Shown here: positions 58,100-64,000 of the stretch, piece after piece
Numbering within the stretch: the first letter of the stretch is position 1
Layout: the number at the start of each line of letters is the position of its first letter
Assembly: GCA_009809945.1 (NCBI GenBank)
Contig: WTPW01000553.1
Coordinates: 3,400 to 67,399 of the forward strand
Length of the DNA stretch: 64,000 nucleotides
From: Gigaspora margarita
Lineage: Eukaryota > Glomeromycota > Glomeromycetes > Diversisporales > Gigasporaceae
Direction of reading: 5' to 3'
Translations under genes and position numbers: made by a program
Notes under the pieces: generated by a model
Told to the model about the DNA's origin: nothing
Databases searched by the model: none
The model's input: the letters and a program-made list of their open reading frames with translations, nothing else

Positions 58100-58325
58100 T
58101 ACGGCATTTTCTATTTGTTGGATTTTGCATTTACCAACTGTTATCTGGCGTTTGAGATTTTAAATTTTTATGCACGTGAGTTACACACGTTATCCGAAAT
58201 ATTTTAAATCCGTTCCGGATTTAAAATATATCCGGACAACGTGTGTAACTCACGTGCATAAAAATTTAAAATCTCAAACGCCGATCAACAGTTGGTATGC
58301 AAAACCAACAAATATAAATGCCGTA
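58100..58325. mobile_element. Near-perfect palindromic MITE (226 bp)
   Basis: Arms of about 110 bp pair almost without mismatch around AAATCCGTTCCGGATTT. Ends TACGGCATTT and AAATGCCGTA with TA on each side. Strong hairpin; recent or maintained by gene conversion. Confidence 0.8.
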
Positions 58326-58329
58326 TAAT

Positions 58330-58530
58330 CCAGTTATTCAAGCACGAAGTACTCATAACTACGGTACTATAGTATTCTAATACTAGTATTAGAACACTAT
58401 TGTACCTTACCGTTATTTGCCATATGATTTGACTGGTCGAATTTTAAGCACCTCCGGTGCTTAAAATCGACCAATCAAATAGCATACAGCAAATAACTCA
58501 GTTATTCGGCACTTCGTGCCGAATAACTAT
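58330..58530. repeat. Cluster of nested hairpins
   Basis: Directly after the previous element come AGTTATTCGGCACTTCGTGC with CCGAATAACT, and a longer hairpin centred on AAGCACCTCCGGTGCTT (about 58455) whose arms include TTATTTGC and GCAAATAA. Similar AAGTACTGAAGGTGCGC and TTCGGCACGAAAGTGG segments flank the hAT element at 5230-6125. Probably one or two inserted palindromic MITEs. Confidence 0.65.
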
Positions 58531-60093
58531 TAAATATATATTATAATTTACTTTTTATATATAGGTAATTTTATATAAATATACTAAATTATCAACTAAT
58601 TTCAGGGTCCCAAAGGTGTACAGTGCAACTGTAATTTTTTACTAAAGCATAAAAGGTAATTGTTTAGTTATTAGTAAATTTTAAAAAGATTCTTTAATAT
58701 TATATTATACAAAAATTACATCTGATTTTATAATTTATATAAAAATTTTCTTTTATAAATTTGTATTGCTTGCAGAAATAATCATATACACCCTCTTTTC
58801 TTACCTGATACAAATTGACCAATCAAATTTAAATCTATAATAGCATCTAATTTTCTTCAAACTTTATTTTCCAAAAAATTGCTTGATGAATGTCTCTATG
58901 ATAAAAAAAATTTTGGTTAAAGTTTTTGCAAAAAATTTCTTTAAAAAATTTTTACCAAAGCAGTAGAAAATTTTTTATTTAGAATACCAAGCAACTTTAC
59001 TTAAAAGCCCAAAAACAAATTGCCTTGATAAAATTTTTGCATATTAAAACCTTAATTTTTTATTTTAATATATTTAAAACTTAATTTTTTATTTTAATAT
59101 ATTTAAAACTTAATTTTTTATTTTAATATATAAGACAATCTATTTTATTATCTAAGCAAACATTGTTTAGCATAAAATTTTACATATAATTGCAATCTTA
59201 AAATTAGAATATTTTAAAAAAATTTTTATTAAAAAATTTTGCAAATTCAAAATTTTAAATAAGTATTCTTAATACATATCAAGCATTTTGATTTTTATAC
59301 TTTCTTGGACCAAAAATTATAAAATATTTTGTTTCTAAATAAAATCAAAAAAGTAACAAATGTATACAACTAAAAAGAGTTTTTTGGCCTTTAGACAAAT
59401 AAAAAACAAATAAAATAGCTATAAAAGTTTTAAAAAGAAATACTTCTACTATTTGTTGATATATTTGGATATTTTAGGATTTGTTTACTATTGTTTAATT
59501 GGTTGGTAACTATCAAAGGCAAATTTTGAAGCAAAATTTTAAATAATGGTCTTTTAAACATACTTTTGACTTATAATAAAATATGTAAATCTTATAATTT
59601 TCTACATATTTGATTAAAAGTACAAAGTTGGTTTAAAAGGTTATTTTTATAAAAATTTACTTTGAAATAATTTTAAATGCAAAATTTTTTGATAATCTCA
59701 ATTTTAATTAACTGATTTTGGGGTCAAAACAAATCAGCCAATATTCTTTATTTTACTACTTTCAATATACTTAATCTCAAAATTTGAAAAAGTTAATATG
59801 TAAGCTAAAAAGAATATTAGGCTTAAAGTTTATATTAAATTTATATGTTTATTATAAAACTAATACTTATATATTAACAGATATAATATATTCCCTAGCT
59901 GCTAAACTGATTTTAATATTTTAACTAATATTAGATGCATCTTAGTGAGCTCACAACTATTAATTAATTAGCTTGAGATATTAATAAAAAAATTACTTAC
60001 TATTCAATTGTCAAATTCCATCATATAGCCCTATAAAAAAAGTGGACCAGGTGGTGTTATAGTTTAGTATAAAGAAATCTGTAATGGGCTGTG
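58531..60093. other. AT-rich spacer with a 29-bp tandem triplet
   Basis: No gene. At about 59046-59131 a 29-bp unit (AAAACTTAATTTTTTATTTT...) is repeated three times. A decayed GCCTAGTAGATGC-family fragment is near 59900-59980. Confidence 0.5.
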
Positions 60094-61624
60094 TATATTA
60101 GCAAATTTATAGTACCAAAATCTTTTAAAAGATTTTGCATTACTACAGAATCTTTCAAAAGATTTTGCATATCACAATATATTTCGAAACATTTCAAAAT
60201 ATATTTTGAAAGATTTCAGATTTCAAAATATTTTGAAAATAGTTTCAAAATATTTCGAAAGTAGATTCAAAATATTTTTTAAAATATTTTGTAATAGAAA
60301 TAATTCAAAATATTTTAGAACTGGCTAGATAAGCTGGATCAGTAGATCTGTAATCTGGGTTATACTCAGGACACATTGGACTATTTTTGAAATACTTCGA
60401 AATATTGTATAATGTATCGAAATTAATCTACAAATTCTGTATTACAAGATCAGATCAGATNTTTGTTTATAAATTAGATCTTCTATACAGTTTTATATTG
60501 TTTTTTTCTTTTGCTTTGTTTTACATTGTTTTTAGTTTTGTTTTGTTTTTTTGTTTTTGTTTTGTTTTGTTTTTTTTTTTTTTACACTTTACAAACCCTT
60601 TGCAAGAAAACCAAAAACTTTCAGCACATTGTGAAAACACCAAATTACTTTGCTAGCCAACTTAGACTTTCGACATACTGCAAGAACGAACAACTAATTT
60701 TTCTAGCAATTTCAAAATTTCCAAGAATGTGACTTTAGAGAAATGATTTAGATAGGTGCAAGTTTTTGCAAGATTTTACTACATTTATTTTTTTGTTTGA
60801 CACTTTTGTATTTGTTTTTTTTTATTTTTTTTTATTAATTTATTTTATTCCAGCACTTTGCAAGAATACAACTCTTACTTCCTGGTACTTTGCAAGAAAA
60901 CCAACCCAGACTTTTCAGCATTCTGCAAAACACTAACCTGGCTTTTGGCAATTTCTGAATTTTTAGAAAAATGGTGATTTGGGGTTTCCTTTATTTTTTT
61001 TATTCAGTTTGCTTATATTTTTTGTTTTTTCATTTGTTTTTTTGTTTTTTACTTATTTTTTAATTTTTATTTTATATTTCTGACTTCTTTAGCACTTTGC
61101 AAGAAAATGACTTTTTTAGCACTTTACAAGATACCAACTTTAAAACACCAACTCTAACTTCTCCAGCACTTTGCAAGAACAAACTAGATTTTTCTAGAAA
61201 TACCAATACTTTTGAGAAGTAGTTTTTTTTTATTTTTTCTCTTCTCTACTATTTTTAGAAATATTTAAAAAGAAGAGCGAAATGAAGATGATAGCTAAAA
61301 CAAAAGAAATAGCTGAAGCGAAATGATAGTTAAACAAAGAAGTGAAATAATAGCTAACTAGGGTGAGTAAAATAAGTGTGTAGACTAGTTTTTTATGGGA
61401 TTATTATGTGATGAAGTGCAAAAGTATTTTAAATACATTTTTTTTATTTTCATTATTTTTTTCATTTTTTTTTTGGTTTTATTTTTTTCATCATTTTTTT
61501 AATTTTTTTGCATAATATATGTATAATAAAATATATAATATTAAATAAAAATATATATTTAATTTAAAATAGCTTTAAAATATATAATGTATAATAATAA
61601 ATAAAAAATATAAAATTTTATATC

Positions 61625-61841
61625 ACCGTATTCCTCCGAAAATAAGCACCCCCTCAAAGGAATTTTAAAGCCAAAATTCTCGTGATCCAGTAATTGAATT
61701 TGCATAATTTTGGTACCATTCAAATCAGCTTATCAAAATGTTTCAAAAGGTACCAAAATTATGCAGATCTGATCACTGGATCATGAGAATTTTGGCTTTA
61801 AAAATTGCTTCAAGGGGTGCTTATTTTTGGAGGAATATGGT
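61625..61841. mobile_element. MITE of the ATTCCTCCRAAAATAAGC family, copy 2
   Basis: Near-complete hairpin: ACCGTATTCCTCCGAAAATA on the left and TATTTTTGGAGGAATATGGT on the right, with inner arms TTTAAAGCCAAAATTCTCG and complement. About 217 bp. The 80-codon frame across its right half is a by-product. Confidence 0.75.
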
Positions 61842-61852
61842 AAATTGTGTTC

Positions 61853-62420
61853 TGTGGGTCGATAACATAGCAGTTATGCTTCCAGGATACAAATCGAAGG
61901 TTGCTAGTTCAAGTCCCCCTAGAGGCAATAATAAAAACCAGACAGTTAAAAAGGAAATCTGTGGACCTATAGTTTGTTAGCTGGCCAGAAAATCAGAGAG
62001 CTTAATTAGGCAATTTCCATAGTTGAGTTGCAGGTATGGCAGCTAGTGTAGAACCTGTAGGTGGACTACTTAAATTAGGCACCAAAAGTGCACGTGTGGC
62101 TAGATGCATCCTCGTCTATGGCCTGGGTCTTCTGTCAGCGTTTATAGGTTGCCTTAATTGGGCAGTTAACATTGTCAAATTTGGGCAGTAAAGTAAAATG
62201 AGTTAGAACCTGATTTGGAATAGCCGAAGTCACGAGACGTAATGTAAGAACTAAGTCTGAAAAGATACTATATAAACTCGTGGCGCAAACATTCTGAGGT
62301 GTTTTTCAGTTGTACCAATATCGATCAGCAGTAAATACACTAAAGGCAGTAGTGGGAGGGTAAATCTTGGTACCCACTGGGCATTTGGGCAGTCTGAAAT
62401 AGGGCTAGAGAGATGTATAC
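61853..62420 (+). mobile_element. tRNA-derived SINE-like unit 3
   Basis: A-box-like GATAACATAGCAGTTA (61861-61876) and B-box-like AGTTCAAGTCCCCCT (61905-61919) with the same GGGTCGATA(G/A)CATAG lead-in as unit 1. The body contains TTGCAGGTATGGCAGCTAGTG shared with the region after unit 2. The end is not precise. Confidence 0.55.
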
Positions 62421-63419
62421 TACGTAGAAATAGTTTAATATGTACTTTGTTAATTCATAATTAATAAAATATTAAGTACATGTAAGCAACCGGTGCAAGT
62501 TAAAAAAATATTAAATTGCGAAACAATGCGAAAACCTGTGAAAATATTCAAAAATTTGCAAAAGCGTAATTATGTAAATATGTATATTATTTATTTATTT
62601 TTAAAAAAATTTTGAAATTTTGTGAAATATTGCGAAATATTGCAATAATATGCAAATTATTACCTCCAGTGACCACAGAGGAGATAAAAAGATATGGGGT
62701 TGCATTGTTTTTATTTGCCCTATTTCGCAATATTTTGCAATACATTTCAAAATATTTCAAAATTTCTTTCAAAATCTTTCGAAATAATTTTGATTTCAAA
62801 ATATTTTGAAATATTTTGAAATATTTTGAAATATTCGAAATATTTCGCATCAATCGCAATTCTTTTGAAAGATTTTGGCATGCAATTTCTTTCAAAAAAT
62901 TTCATATATTTATTTTGCTGATGTACTATGGCACATATATACATACTACACAGAATGGCACATGTTTAAAATAATATGTATTGGCAAGTTGTGCATGTCC
63001 AGAAGGTACATGTAAGCTTTTTATACAGAATAGCACATATTTGGGATAATATGTATAAGCTCATTAGTTGGAATTATACTAGAGTTGGGCACTGAAACCT
63101 TTTTTGCTAAATCTGAAAGTTTCAGATTTCAGATTATAGCTTCTAAAACCTCATTCAAAACTCTGAAATGTTGACCAAAACCTGAAATCTTATCCAAAGC
63201 CTGAAACAATTTAAGATAAATTTTTATAAAATATGGTATTGTAGATCATGCTAGCATGCTAGTACATAAATATTTGAGTCCTACCAAGAAAAAACATACA
63301 TATTTGCATATAGACATATTAAGTTTTTATATTTTTTATTGTTAAAAAACTCATTTTTAAGAATTGCAACTTCAGTAGCTAAAATTTGGCAACAAATAAT
63401 TAATATTAGTTATTGCATT

Positions 63420-63701
63420 TAGGGTTCCACAATTTGATTTGATTTGATCAAATATTTGATCTCAAATCAAACTCAAATACAAATTTTCAAATCAAATAAA
63501 TTCAAATTAATAAATATTTGATTTGATTTGATCAAATATTCGAAATTTTTGATTTAATTTTAAAAAATTTATAAGTAAAATTTAAAAATTTCAAATCCAT
63601 AAAGAATTTTTAATTCATATCAAATCCAAATCAAGGATTATTTGATTTGATCAAATTCAAATATGTCTAATATTTGATTTGATTTGAGTTTGAGGAACCC
63701 A
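63420..63701. mobile_element. hAT-type MITE with TTTGATTTG arrays, copy 2
   Basis: Ends TAGGGTTCCACAA and TTTGAGGAACCCA. Interior of TTTGATTTGAT and inverted repeats as at 52448-52669. The flanks ATTGCATT and ATTGCTGT could be a decayed 8-bp duplication. Confidence 0.75.
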
Positions 63702-63769
63702 ATTGCTGTACAGTTAAAATAATATAATCATTCTAAAAAAGTGTCAGAAGATATATTTATAACTTAATT

Positions 63770-63826
63770 CAGGGATGGCAAATGACAATGTCATTTATAT
63801 CATTTAAAAGTCATTTGCCAACCCTG
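63770..63826. mobile_element. 57-bp hAT-type mini-element
   Basis: 17-bp TIRs CAGGGATGGCAAATGAC and the inverted GTCATTTGCCAACCCTG (one mismatch). Flanked by ACTTAATT/GCTTAATT (63762-63769, 63827-63834), 7 of 8 identical. Almost nothing lies between the ends. Confidence 0.7.
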
Positions 63827-64000
63827 GCTTAATTTAGAGACTTTTATTTTATATAAAGACTTATTTAATGCATCATTTTCACAAAATATTAAATAGCTTT
63901 AGATAAGTTTATATTATGTATATTGAGATTTTTTCTTAATTAAGGCTTTTTTTCTCAAATATATATAATATAAATTATTTATTTATATTATGTATTTTAT
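63827..64000. other. AT-rich window end
   Basis: No feature seen. Confidence 0.4.

Larger units (their letters stand above)
60096..62923. mobile_element. CATCAGCAAATT TIR element, copy 3 (2.8 kb)
   Basis: Ends TATTAGCAAATTTATAG and TATTTTGCTGATG with TA on each side (60094-60095, 62924-62925). The interior is colinear with 18548-20585: GGATCAGTAGATCTGTAAT, ATTACAAGATCAGATC, CACTTTGCAAGAA modules, and GCGTAATTATGTAAATATGT near the right end. Contains a MITE (61625-61841) and a SINE-like unit (61853-62420). Left and right flanks carry palindromic AAAATATTTTGAAA repeats. No transposase. Confidence 0.7.

Noticed and set aside
63066-63220. Possible hAT left end TAGAGTTGGGCACTG
   Set aside because: No matching right end or target duplication could be found.

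Overview
The window is AT-rich eukaryotic DNA with very few genes. Introns are short (65-91 nt) with GTATGT/GTAATA donors, transposable elements are dense, and there is an F-box/28-residue-LRR protein of the kind greatly expanded in arbuscular mycorrhizal fungi. The best guess is an early-diverging fungus of Mucoromycota/Glomeromycotina (Rhizophagus- or Gigaspora-like). That is inference from style, not proof.

Only three host-type genes are convincing, all on the minus strand. (1) Acetyl-CoA synthetase copy A, 8038-10169, has three exons and encodes an intact 654-residue protein. (2) Acetyl-CoA synthetase copy B, 30790-32900, has the same exon structure but a 2-bp deletion shifts the frame and gives an early stop. 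(3) A single-exon F-box/LRR protein lies at 46380-47741. One selfish gene looks intact: a spliced pogo/Tigger-type DDD transposase (35893-37322) inside a complete 2.6-kb element with matching termini and a TA duplication.

Layout. 1-830: 3' end and LTR of one retrotransposon. 1.9-4.25 kb: a nest of small elements. 4.48-11.42 kb: unit A of a tandem segmental duplication carrying ACS copy A. 11.4-13.3 kb: spacer with a coding relic. 13.34-33.66 kb: unit B of the same duplication carrying ACS copy B, swollen by a 12.9-kb minus-strand Ty3/gypsy LTR retrotransposon (14095-27028) and by a 1.7-kb TIR element. The gypsy element is itself split by a 2.2-kb hAT-type element, a 2.0-kb TIR element and a 0.9-kb hairpin element. 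33.67-37.9 kb: nested MITEs, a small partial third copy of the duplicated sequence, and the pogo element sitting inside a hAT-type MITE. 37.9-64 kb: gene-poor, with tRNA-derived SINE-like units, many palindromic MITEs, two Mutator-like mini-elements, low-complexity tracts and two more members of the 2-3 kb TIR family found in the gypsy element.

Comparing unit A with unit B gives a built-in empty-site control: each unit carries insertions the other lacks, so most elements moved after the duplication. The most interesting signals are: (a) a TIR family with CATCAGCAAATT ends and internal arrays of degenerate CAAGAA modules; (b) foldback elements with CACCGACA-type repeat arms around a telomere-like CCTAA core, a core also seen in two other families; (c) substitutions at three of the four acetate-pocket positions in the intact ACS; (d) C-to-T type stop codons throughout the gypsy element. 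Boundaries were read by eye; identities were not computed.
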